A stretch of DNA of 64,000 nucleotides from Ciborinia camelliae (Eukaryota; Ascomycota; Leotiomycetes; Helotiales; Sclerotiniaceae), in the NCBI GenBank assembly GCA_025890175.1, contig JANPYM010000005.1, positions 717,085-781,084 on the forward strand, in the 5' to 3' direction. Positions within the stretch are counted from its first letter, which is position 1; each line of letters opens with the position of its first letter. Position numbers and translations under genes: made by a program. The notes below the pieces were generated by a model. That model saw only the letters and a program-made list of their open reading frames with translations. It searched no databases and was not told the origin of the DNA. Below, in pieces: positions 1-11,303 of this stretch.

Positions 1-2989
1 AAGATCATCGAAGACGGTCTTATAGCACTATTTACTCATATGGTACCAACTATGAACACGGCCGATGCGGAGACACTGAGCGAAAGGGTTGTAAAATCGA
101 TGTTCGATGCCGGAATTCTGGTTAATGATGAAGAATGGGTCAAGTTCGGGCAAGGTGAAGTATCCGGCGTTTTATGGCAATTGACAGGATCAGGTTGCTA
201 TGCACCCAAGGTTCACGAACATGAGATAGAAGGCCGATGTTACTCGCATCATTGTACTCGCACACTGAAGAAGATTAACCTCCAAGCTCAAACCTTAGAA
301 CCATCGAAAAAATCCGAGGATTGGATGACTTTCTTCAAACTAGCCAAAGAAATGCTTGAGGGTGTAAACAAGAAAGAGATCGAGAGACAGAATATCCTTC
401 ACGAGATAGTCATGTCGGAAGATATCTATATGGACCAGATCAATGTGTTGCGCATACTATATCGAGACGATCTTTCCACATGGCAACCTCCCATCATTGC
501 GAAAACGAAGATTAGCAAGTTCGTTTTTTCGGTTTTCGGGAAAGTGGAAGCCATTAAAGATGTCAATGAAAACCATCTTCTTGCACAATTGAAGTACAGA
601 CAAAAAGAGCAGGGACCCTGGGTGACGGGCTTTAGCGACATTTTCAGAGAATGGATAAGGAAGGCCAAGTCCGCATATATTGAGTATGCTGCTGGGTTCC
701 CATACGCCACATATCTTGTCCGAAGAGAAGCAGACAGGAATCTTCTCTTCCGTCAATTTCTAGACCAAGCTCGAGATAATAAACTTTCCGGTCGTCTGGA
801 TTGGAACACATACTTAAAGGCACCCATCACAAGATTGCAGCGCTACGGTCTTCTCCTTGCAACTGTTCTGAAAAACATGACTAAGGATAGCGATGAGAAG
901 ACAACTCTTGCTCTCGCCATTGAAGAGATCAAGGCAGTCACATTAGAGTGTGATGCTAAGGTTGAGGAACAAGGTAGGAAGGTCGACATGATTGAGCTAC
1001 AGTCGAAGCTGTATCTTCGTCCTGGCATGGAGCGTGTCGAGCTCAATTTGGATCATCTAGGCCGTGAACTCCTTCACAGAGGAGATTTACAGCGTGCTGG
1101 TAACAACCGATTCACCTGGCTAGAAACTCATGCCATCCTATTCGACCATTACTTTGTTTTAGCCAAAAGTGTCATTCAACGAGATCTCAATGGTGCAAGG
1201 AAAAAAGAAATTTATGATGTGTCAAAACTTGTAAGTCTACACGAAATCTTAATCATATAGCATCGCTGACCTTGTTGTAGCCGATTCCCATGCAGCTTTT
1301 AGTTCTTGAAAGCTGCGACGATGACCCAGTGCAGAAATCTGCTGTAAAGGGTATTGGAGCTGTCACAACAACCGTCGCCAAACCTGCCCCTGCAAATGCT
1401 GCTGAAGCAAGGTTAAATCGCACTGCCACTAATAATACTGGACTTGAGCGAATGCAAACATTGGAGCACACAACCACTAACAACTCGGTCTCAACCACAG
1501 CTTCCGTAACACGACTCAATACCCCTAATTTGAACGACAACGATGCAAAGGTAATGTATCCATTTCGTATTAAACATTTGGGTAAAGCCGAAGTTTATAC
1601 ACTTTATGCTCCATCAGCTTCAAGCCGAGACAAGTGGTGCGATAAAATCATTGAAGCAAAGACACGTTACTCAGCGGCTCTTTTTGCGCAAAATGCGGAG
1701 CCTTTCCGTCTCAAGGTTATGGCTGACAGTGCCTTTACATATGATAACTCGATGATTTATCAACAAAGAGCTCCTATACCTATTTCTGGTACACCACTAG
1801 ATAGATCCGTCAGGGAGATGGAACATAACTATGGATTAAAACCCCGACCGGCCCCGGTATGCAGAGCTCAAGTAAACTGTGCCGTATCGTTCACATCATA
1901 TGGGACACATTTGATTGCAATTGGAACAGATTATGGGGTTTATGTCTCTGAAGCATCGAATCCTCGAGGGTGGGGGAGAGTAAGTAAAGTCTTATTTCTG
2001 ATTTCAACAAACATCAAGCTAATGATAGTAGGCAATTCAAATGCCCAGGGTTACACAAATCGCCGTCCTTGAAGAGTTCTCACTATTCCTCATAATTGCC
2101 GACAGATCTCTAATTGCATATCATCTTGACGTAATCGTTCCCGAAGCCAACCTTCCTGGTTCCAGCAACACAGACTCCTCTCGTCGAGCACCTCAGAAGC
2201 TCTCCGGCAATCGCGACGTGTCATTCTTCGCCACAGCTCGTATGAAAGAGAGAACTTTAGTGTTCTACAAGAAAAAAGAGAGTCTCCATTCTGTTTTCAA
2301 AGTCCTAGAACCAGTCGTCCAAAAGTCATCGGAGAAAAAGTCTCGTCTATTCGGTAAACGCTTTGGTGGAAACACTGAATTTTTCCGTGAATTCGACGAA
2401 TTCTATATCCCAACCGAATGCTTCACCATCAATCTCTTCCAATCCTACATCGCCATCTCCACCCAGAAAGGTTTCGAACTCTTAACCCTCGACAAAAAGG
2501 TCCCAATGAGTATCCCGGATACCAAAAATCAAAATATAGCATCCATCGCCGCGCGACTCCAGGGTCAAAGACCCCTAGGCATGTTCCGACTCTCCGATGC
2601 CGAATTTCTTCTCTGCTATGCAGAATGCGGTGTCTACGTGGATAAACACGGCGAGGTATCTCGATCCGTCATCATGGAATTCGTCGGCAGAGCCAAAACG
2701 GCGGCGATGTATGGTGCCTACTTGGTCCTCTTCGATAGCGATTTTGTGGAAGTCAGGAACGCGGAGAACGGGAGATTGCGACAGGTTATTGCGGGTAGCG
2801 ATGTCAGATGCTTGGATGCAGGCACCAATCCTCAGGGGGGCCGGGGCCAATTCTATGTCGTCGATGAGTCCCATGGGGATGCAGAGTGGGGCGTTGAGTC
2901 GGACGTTGAAATTGGCCATGGCGCATCCGGAAATCGCGGGGAATCAGATTGTCCTGGAGATGGTGCTTAATGAGGGGCATTTGGAGTAG
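1..2989 (+). CDS. ROM2: Rho1 guanine nucleotide exchange factor, Rom1/Rom2-like (5'-partial, apparent frameshift)
   Basis: GEF expected to activate Rho1 at the plasma membrane in the cell-wall integrity pathway. The frame is open from base 1, so the N-terminus lies outside the window. Exons by hand: 1-1230, 1281-1979, 2032-2989, with introns of 50 and 52 bp. Visible order (residues counted from base 1): DEP-like segment about 10-90; DH domain about 124-305, including KAPITRLQRYGLLL; PH domain from about 337 (LDHLGRELLHRGDLQ); citron-homology (CNH) domain from about 600 to the end. The third exon cannot be read through: a G run at 2836-2841 shifts the frame by one base. The downstream frame gives the familiar Rom2 C-terminus ending MVLNEGHLE at 2989, while the undisturbed frame runs to an unlike tail ending at 2970. 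With one G fewer the part in the window is 961 residues. Family call is secure; the frameshift may be an assembly error. Confidence 0.9.
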
Positions 2990-4956
2990 GGGGGTGGGAT
3001 GGCACGGGATGGGATGGGATGGGATGGGATGGGATGAGATGAGATGGGATGGGATGGGAAAGGAATGAAAGGAAGGGTGTGTAGGGTCTAGGCTCGAGCG
3101 TGTAGGGTCGAAGGTGGAAATAATAAGAAAAGTAATCTTGATTTGATGAATGATTGAATGAATAGATGTGCGAGCGAGCGGGCGGGCGGGCAAGCGAATC
3201 TCTCTCTCTCTTTGACTTTTTCTTTTTCTTTGACTTTGACTTTGAGTTTTCTTTTCCCCCTGGACTATATATATATATAGGAGATGGATGGGATGGAATG
3301 GAATGGAATGGAAAATGTGTGTGTATGTATGTGTATGGTTTTTTGTCCCCTGTTTAACTTGGTTGTTTATCTTTTATTTTTTTATTTTTTAAGTTTAAGT
3401 TGTTTATTTTTTAAGTTGTTTTATGTATATATCGTGTATATATTATGTTATATTATACCTACTATACTATATCTACTATATTATCTACCTCGTAGTAATT
3501 ATATACCTAGGTAGATATTTAATTATAGTTGCTGGATTATTGATTGGTTGATTTTGATTTGTGAAGATTGATTGTAAAGATGAATGGATGGATAGATGGA
3601 TGGATAGATAGATGTAAAAGATTGATTGTGAAGATGAATGGATGGATGGATAGATGGATGGATGAATGGATGAATGGATGAATGGATGAATGAATGGATG
3701 GATGGATGAATGGAAAGATTAATTGTGAAGATAGTGAAGATTGTGAAGATTGATTGTAAAGATGAATGGATGGATGGATGAATAGATATAGGTAGGTATG
3801 TAGGTAGATATATATATGGTATAGATAGTGATAGGGTTTGAGGGTAAATATTGGTGTTGGATGTGATAAGGGGGTTTGAGTTTGAGGATGAATAGATTGA
3901 TAGATGGGTTTGATATGGAATTCTGGAGATTGGTGGGGAGGAGAGATTTTTTATGGGGGTTTGTTTTGATGAGGGGGAAGGGGGAGGTGGGAGGGGTGGG
4001 TGGATGGATAGACGATGGATGATGGATAGGGATTGATGAGAGGTTCTGAGGGTAGATGGGGAGGAGAGGAGAAATAGAGAGGAGGGGAAGGGGGGTAGGA
4101 TAGGTTTGATTTCATTTGGTGTTGGATTGGGGTGCGTCGTGTTATGTCAAAAAAGAAGAAATAATCGAAAATCGAAAATTGAAATTGATATCAATCTACG
4201 CATCTACCAATCACCAATCACCTATCTACCAATCTAAGGGAAGGGAAAGGAAGAATGAGAAAAAGTAATTAAAAATTGAAAATTGAGATTAATATTCACG
4301 GATTTAGGTGTATATCTATATAGAGAGAGGGCTGAGGTAAGATGGGCGGGCAGCTGGGCGGATGGATTTCTTTATTATGCATAGACTTGGTATACTGTAC
4401 GTACTAATAAATATTATTTGGAGAATATGGAAGAGATAGAGGGTGTAGAATTCATGGTTTGGTTATTCATATAAATTCCGATATAATTCTATTCAAGTTG
4501 ACGATCAATTGGAAAATGAATGCGTGGCTCGGTTAAAATGCGCGGTTTGAAACTAAACTACTGTAGTGAACCGACGGTTCCCCCTTTATAATCCAGGACC
4601 CTGCGCTATACCCCAAAAGTGGTGTCTCAAAAATCCGATCCTCTATGGGAGATAGTATTAGCGATGTCGTAACTAACATTTGGAAATCCTTAACAGTTTC
4701 ATGCGATAATTTCAAATATTTAGTGATTATGATTGTTCAACTTGCTTTTAGAATTCAAACTAACTTCGTGCAACATTATTTCAAACATTTCATTCTGCTC
4801 GTCCAAATCTCGTTAGAATCAAAACAATCCGCACGCACTTCCATATTCAAGTAAAGATTCCTTGACTGCGTAGAATAAAAGAAGTTAAAGAACCCATAAC
4901 TGCGTATAATAAAAGAAATATAAGATCCAGCTATTCCCAGTCCAGTGAGATAACCT
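2990..4956. repeat. Spacer with purine-rich simple repeats
   Basis: No gene is visible. The stretch holds several simple-sequence tracts: (GGGAT)n at about 3000-3060, a TA run at about 3268-3280, (GGAAT)n at about 3285-3312, and a long irregular (GGAT/GATG/GATA)n region at about 3575-3800. A second purine-rich area lies at about 3950-4110. The perfect palindrome TACCTAGGTA occurs at 3504-3513. Short open frames here follow the repeats and do not resemble proteins. Confidence 0.8.
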
Positions 4957-7900
4957 CTATGCACTTACTCCGAGGCTCTCCAGATCACGTGTATTGTTAG
5001 GAGTACCAAGGAGCCTTCTTGTACGAGTACCAATGAATCTTCTTGTTCTTGCTAGGAAACCCTTGGCACTCTGATTTGATGGCTCAATTGTACCATCCCC
5101 AGCCTGTGAATAATTATTCTGTGAGGTTGATGGCTCGATTATCACCTCCCCAGCCCGTGAGTCGTTGTTCTGTGAGGTTGGTTGCTCGATTGTCCCATCC
5201 CCAGCTTGTGAATAATCATTCTGCAAGGTTGATGGCCCGATTATCACCTCCCCAGCCCGTAAATAATCATTCTGGAAAATTGATAGCTCAATTATTCTAT
5301 CCACAGTCTGTAAATTGTTGTTCTGTAAGATTGGTTGCTCGATTGTCCCATCCCCAGCTTGTGAATAATCATTCTGTGAGGTTGATGGCTCGATTATCAC
5401 CTCCCCAGCCCGTGAGTTGTTGTTCTGTGAGGTTGGTTGCTCGATTGTCCCATCCCCAGCCTGTGAATCGTTCTGAAAAGTTGAAGAATTATTTCCATCA
5501 GGTGGTCCGCGTGTAGGTTGTTTTTCTCGTCCTTCAGTGCCATTTGTTTGAGTTGGATCCTTCTTGTTTGGGCCGGCTTTGGATATGCCAATGAACGTTT
5601 TGGAGAAGTGCTTGCTTGAATGTTCGTCCAGTGCGCTCTTGGTCACTGTAACAATGCCCCAAAGAAATTCTCTGATCTCTTTAAAGAAAGCAAATATAAT
5701 TGTTGGAGCAGAGATGGCTGTTGTAACCCCAACTACTTATTGTTAGCTCATATTAGATACACTTAAAAAATCAAAATTTTGTCTCACAAATTATCGAAAA
5801 TATGAAGCTGGGTGTATATATCAGGTTTCCGCCTTCGTGTGGAAACGATTTGATATTCAGCGCAAACAAAGATGCAAGGAACGACATTGGCAACTGGTGT
5901 TGATATTAGCAAGATTTGGGGAGTAAGAGTAGCTTTTGCTGAGAATATTCTCACAAATATTATGGTAATGATGGTGAAAACCATAATCGTTTTTCCTTGG
6001 TCAATTGTTACTTGCGTCTGCTCCCGTGTTGACTCGGTTTCGGAAAGGTTGGCTTCATTTTGTTCAAGACTCAGAACAGAATTAACCTGATGGACAATTA
6101 ATATGTGAGATAGACGCTGACACGAAAATACATACTGATTCTTGGATTCTTTGTGCCAGTTTATCCATTTCGAGAACATTGTTTATTGCCAGACCCGGTC
6201 CTTTCCATCGCTCTGTTTCTTTGTGGCGTGGAAGGCCACTTTCTTCGACTGATTCATCAAAATCAGGGGGCACTTCAAAAACTTTTTCCCATACGGTCTT
6301 CTGCTGTGCAAGCAAATAATTCAGTATACTGAGTTCATCACGTATGTCTTTTACCTCGAGAAGTAGATCAGTGGCTTTGCTGATGGATTCGTACTCTTTC
6401 TCTTGATCTTCTGGCTTCGGGCTCGGCTGTTCTGAGGTATCATGATGGTAGTCTTGCCGTTTGACTTTGTCGTTTATCTTGTGCTTGAATTTCATAAACA
6501 ATTTTATTTCTTCATTGGTCTACTCAGAGTCAGCCTTGAAGGTTACCAAACAAGGAATTGGAATTCAGGGTACCGCATTGTTGATAGAATTCGAAAAGAT
6601 TTGGCGAACTGATAGCCTGTCGTATTTGTCACATGAGATATCGTATTTGTCACGTTTGCATAACAATGCAGGTTTATCGAAGATCTCAATGCAATAATCT
6701 GTGATATACTTGCACATTTCATCGACAGAAGATGGTGGTGGTTGGCCATTTCTTTTGCCTTTTGCCTTTTTCAAAGAATCGAAAATTCCTTCGAGGACAG
6801 GGTCTTCTTGATCATCAAGGCGACTTGTCGAACTGGTGATAATAGTCTCTATTATTAGATGTTAGATGTTAGATGTTAGATTCCAGAATCATAAAAATGG
6901 CTTAAAACATACTTTCATCAATGACCCATAACCAAAGATGATCGACTCTTAGAATGTCCCACGCTTTGGCCTCTGGCTTGCGCCCAGCGTACCGCGTAAC
7001 GACCTGACTAGAATCGCGGTCATCTGTATTTGTCATAGAATGGTAATAGAACTGGTCCAAGGTTCGTGAACTATGCAATATCTTCGAGTTATTCGTGCTG
7101 GTACTCTCGCCGTTATCTTTATTGTCATTCCTATTCTGAATTTGATAGGCTTTGAACAGTTTATCAACCTTTTTACTTGGTTCTGTTGGTTCTGTAGGTT
7201 CTGACCCAGGCTTATAATACTTCGAAAAGGTCAGATAGGGCATCTTTTAGTGCGAGTCAGCTAACAAAACATCTAAAGGGGAGAGATGATATACGTATAG
7301 AGCAGTCCTCGAATAACAGTTAGAATCATCTCCTTGATTTTGATTTCCTACTTGGTTGTCTGGTAAAATTTTCTCTTTCTAGAAAATGCTTATATCAACA
7401 AATTATCCGGTACTATGTCAGAGATATAGATTGTACATACGGCACATGTAGCACTCATGTAGTTTAGCTCAGACCTGCTTCCGGGTAGTTCATGCCAACT
7501 TTGGTTCATGAATTCACGCAGAGAGCGGTACTCTTCCTTCGTTTTCTTCTTATCCTTGTATACCCTCATTGCCAGGTCCTGTAATCAAGTGTTAGTTTAC
7601 GTCAAGAGATGCAAGCTTCAAATTCTTACCATCATCCATTCCATCTATAATTCTTCTTTAGCCTTCCTAGATCTCAAAAAAGGATACACAAATGACTTAC
7701 GTTGTTTGCTGGGAGATGCACCCATCTTAATCGAAGATCTGCCTCCGAATATAACTCTTGTCTTGCAACCAGAGAATTTGACCCAATCTTCTTGAGATTT
7801 TCCCTTGCTTCTTCCATGATTTTTGCTGGTCCACTTGTACTGTGGCTAGCCTCAGATCCATCGGTTTCTGATGCCTTGGGTTTTTCGTAAATGGTGTCCC

Positions 7901-9347
7901 AGATTGTACGAGTTCTGCGAAGAAAGTCAATGCGTGTGCCTTCATCGTGGCGATAAAAGTCTACAATGGTCCCTTCAAATTCTTGGAGTAATTTTTTTGA
8001 AGGGCCATCAAAATCATCAGATGATTCCTTTGAACCAGCATCCAGTTCGGGGTATCGATATGGTTCATCAGACTCTGACCAGCCTTGCACAAGGGGTGGG
8101 TCATTTAGTATGTCTATGGTGAGTGAATAACTGGCCTCCTTCCCTGTTTGCTCTTGCTTCTGTCTTTCGGCCAACTTCAAGGCTCGCATGCGGTGTATGT
8201 CCATCTCTTCCCTCGATCCACTAACCAACAACCACCAAACAACTACATGGTCCCCAAAATATGCTGCCCACTCGAGAGCTTTCCAGTTTTCTGAGTCTTT
8301 CTTATCGTCATTGGCTACATTTTCGGCGTTTATATATTTTAATATCTCACAAGCAGCTTCATGATTTGATCCACGACATGCGTTCCAGACCAGCTTTATT
8401 CTCCAACGAAGTGTCAATTCTTCCGATTCCAAGCCAGTCCAATCCAGAGCCTCACAAAGAAAACTAATCTTTATTGTGTTCTCCTCTAGACTAGCTATGC
8501 GCAAGAGTTCTTCTTTCCGTTCCCATCCTTTCATGGCCCCTGAAAGGATGCGAACCACCCTTATATGATCGTCCACTCTATACCTAAAAGGGCATCTGGA
8601 AATTGCTATGTGTAATGGTGTCTGCCCGGACTTGTTTTGAAGGTCGATTTTAGCTTTTTTTGCAAGCAAATATTCCACTATATTATCATGCCCGTTTTGA
8701 GCTGCGTAGTGTAATGCTGTGTTCCCCCGCCTGTCTTGAAGGTCGACTTTTGCATTTTTTGCAAGTAAAAATTCCACTATATTACCATGCCCATTTTGAG
8801 CTGCCTGGGATAATACTGTATACCCATGAAAGTTTTTTTGGGCGTCGACTTTTTCATTGTTTTCAAGTAAGATTTCAACCATCGTGAGTTGGCCCCTGCG
8901 AACTGCCGTGTCAAGTGGCGCATGTTCAAATTCATCTTGAAAATTTACGCTCTCGGGATATTTTGAAATGATGGCGCGTGTCGCATGCGTCAATCCTGAC
9001 TCCGCTGTGCAGAAAAGCGCCGTCCGTCCCAAGATGTCAACCGCTGAGAGATCAGCACCTTGCGCTAAAAGCTTCATGACTTCGGCTTCATCTTTGTTCT
9101 TTGCTGCATCTAGCAAGGCTTGGTTTAGCCTCGATTGGTCCATTGGTTGATCTTCGAGATCGGACTCCTCTCTTACTTCTGGGATTTTCTGCGAGTTTGA
9201 TAGATCGGAATTCCGATGATCTACATATTCTTCGGGGTCTGCCTCAGTATCCTTTTCTGGGGTATTCTCCTTGCTCAAAAGAGCTGATAGATCATCGGTG
9301 CTCTCGACCTCATGTGAGATTGGCGCCACAGTCGGTTGATCAGCCAT
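4957..9347 (-). CDS. Ankyrin repeat protein with C-terminal CorA-like membrane domain and repeat tail
   Basis: Ten exons on the minus strand: 9347-7701, 7644-7630, 7578-7441, 7378-7295, 7243-6913, 6848-6574, 6519-6136, 6086-5955, 5893-5788, 5732-4957. Together they give 3888 nt, 1295 residues, all phases agreeing. An in-frame ATG at 9365 would add six residues. About five ankyrin repeats span residues 74-260 (NTALHYAAQNGH, QTPLHIAI). The CorA-like half carries LDQFYY at about 690, the conserved WVIDE motif at about 734, a coiled segment around 850-960, a first membrane helix at about 989-1016 (MVFTIITIIF joined across an intron to LPMSFLASLFALN) and a second at about 1034-1055. Residues 1125-1258 are eight 17-residue repeats. 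Fungal ankyrin-CorA fusions are a known family related to Mg2+/Zn2+ channels; transport by this one is unproven, and I see no GMN pore motif after helix 1. The ankyrin half probably binds a partner. Confidence 0.87.
5071..5472 (-). repeat. 51-bp coding minisatellite, eight units
   Basis: The last exon of the ankyrin-CorA gene contains eight head-to-tail units of 51 bp; the first is 48 bp. Each encodes 17 residues. Two unit types mostly alternate: one around SQAGDGTIEQP, the other around SRAGEVIIEPS. This gives a higher-order period of 102 bp. The fourth unit (TVDRIIELS) is the most diverged. All length differences are multiples of three, so the frame is kept. Confidence 0.9.
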
Positions 9348-9850
9348 GTTTAACACGAACTTCAATTTTCTCGATAGATTGTAAATCGACCAAAAGATTC
9401 AGTTCTTCAATGGTTCCAGCGAAGCAACCCGACGAACTCCCAGCCAAAACTTTGGTGGTGAGAGAAGATGGAGGTGTTCATTGTGAACCTCACATTAACA
9501 TTGGAGTTTTATCAGTAGCCATCACACACATGATGGCTATGCTATGCAAGTCGCTTTCCGAGTATTACAGAAAAGCTGATCAGTGATTGAGCCTGGCTGG
9601 GGATCTCCAGATTGCACCACATCAAAAATATCCTACCTCATCCTCTCTCGCCTCTCACAACAACTCCGCCACATCAAAGCTATCAGACCACATCCTCTCT
9701 GATTTTATGTGCTAGGATTGTCATAATCTGTAAGAACAAGAATAATGGATGTATGATACCGCGTCGCACTGCATTTCTTTAGTTGAATTTGATGTGAGTA
9801 AAAGTAAGGAACACGAAGCCTTGCCCTATCTCGTATTTAATCGGCGAATA

Positions 9851-9890
9851 AGGCTCCCAGGAGCCTCCGTTAGAAGGAGCTGCGCCTTCT
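9851..9890. repeat. Two adjacent hairpins
   Basis: AGGCTCC/GGAGCCT arms with a 2-base loop at 9851-9866, followed by AGAAGG/CCTTCT arms at 9872-9890. GC-rich arms in an AT-rich spacer. Confidence 0.6.
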
Positions 9891-10945
9891 TACGACTCGA
9901 CGCGTATTACCCCAGGGCGAATGAATCGAAATCACTTAGGTAAAATTCTCAATAATGAGGGGTCGACGTAGCACCAACAACACCGAGTAACTGATATTCC
10001 TAGATATGTTGTACCAGCATCCAAAGGACCTAGCCCTCCAGAAGCAGGATCCATACGAGAAAGGAAAAGAGAAGAGAAGAGAAGAGGAATATGATACATT
10101 TCAAGTAAAAGATATATATGAAATCGGAAACGAAGATGCATTTCTCGTCATTGTCATCATATCTCCAAGCACCATCAACTTTCAATGTAATGAAAACTTG
10201 AACTGTCGTCAGAAGCGGATGATATTGTGTGTATTTACCTAGGTACGAAGTATCTATCAATGGAAAGAGAATCTGCATAGAGATGTGCGTGTTACTAGCG
10301 TATGAGCTAATGCACTAGCGTAGTTCAAGCATGTGTTTCTCACCGAGTAGCCCTTCCACACTCAGGAGGACCTTCTTTGAAAGCCTTCAAATTCCTATTG
10401 GTGTGAGCGGAGACAAAATCGAGATCTAGAATCAACGAGGTTCTTTTAGATTGAGTTGGATAACTTGGATTTATTGGTTGAATTTCACGCCAGTGGGCTA
10501 GAGAGTGGAAATATTTTCAGTTGATGGCGGTGTGGACGTTGATTTTCAAGCTCCTCTTGAGTGTGGAAGGGATAGGGCATTGAAGACATGTTTAGAGCTT
10601 TAAGGTAGTAAATATTACAGTATTTACTGTTTGAGGGCCCATCAATTGATTTAGAAATCCTTTTAATATTTCGTATAATTGAATTTACGGCAAATACCTG
10701 AAATAGCATCATTTTGAAATTTGATACCTCAAATAGCATAAGAATTTCTAATTTCAACCACAAATAGCATATGTAAGGGGGGGAAGGGGCAAAGTAGATA
10801 AGGGGGTAGGTGAAGAGAGGTAGGGTGAAAGAGAGGGGGAGGGGGGAAATAACCAAAATAGTATTATTTTGAATTTTGAAGAAGATGTTAAGAGTATGAC
10901 TCTAACTAGAGTATGTGGGAAGCATAGGGTTGGATTCCTACGAGC

Positions 10946-11017
10946 GTAGCCGCACCCGTGCTGCGCACGGGCGCTAAGCTACTTATGTACAGAGGAACCG
11001 GAAGCGCTCCGCGCTTC
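10946..11017. repeat. Two adjacent hairpins
   Basis: Outer arms GTAGC (10946-10950) and GCTAC (10978-10982) enclose CCCGTG/CACGGG (10955-10960 and 10966-10971). A second hairpin GAAGCGC/GCGCTTC lies at 11001-11017. The layout is similar to that at 9851-9890. Confidence 0.6.
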
Positions 11018-11303
11018 AACAGAAGACGATGTTTCCAAAGTTGGCCACTTAACCAATTGTAACGTAGAAAAGAAACTCTGACACCTAATCAGGAGACAAG
11101 AAAAAGTTCGAATTGAATAGGAAGTTGAAAAGCGAGCCAGCCAAAAAAACAGAATGTGGTATGATCTATTGTATTGATATATAGAGTATCTTTTGTCTAT
11201 CCCGTCCTATTTGCCATGTCATACATCTTATACATCAATCATCAAATAAAATCCTCCAAGCCAGAGCGGGGTATTCTCATCCATCCCACCATCCCACCAA
11301 TCC

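Larger units (their letters stand above)
9366..11303. other. Spacer with hairpin clusters
   Basis: No convincing gene. Two sites hold paired GC-rich inverted repeats: 9851-9866 and 9872-9890, then 10946-10982 and 11001-11017 (described separately). TACCTAGGTA lies at 10236-10245. Between 10690 and 10870 the words AAATAGCAT or AAATAGTAT recur four times next to ATTTTGAA, which looks like an old short direct repeat. This interval must contain the promoter of the ankyrin-CorA gene, reading leftward, but no TATA or CAAT box stands out. Confidence 0.6.

Noticed and set aside
3001..3060. GGGAT array as a possible telomere-like repeat
   Set aside because: Unit differs from the fungal TTAGGG repeat and lies between genes; it is an ordinary microsatellite.
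9411..9586. 58-codon ATG frame (starts MVPAKQPDEL) just upstream of the ankyrin-CorA start
   Set aside because: Overlaps the promoter side of that gene, is short, and resembles no known protein.
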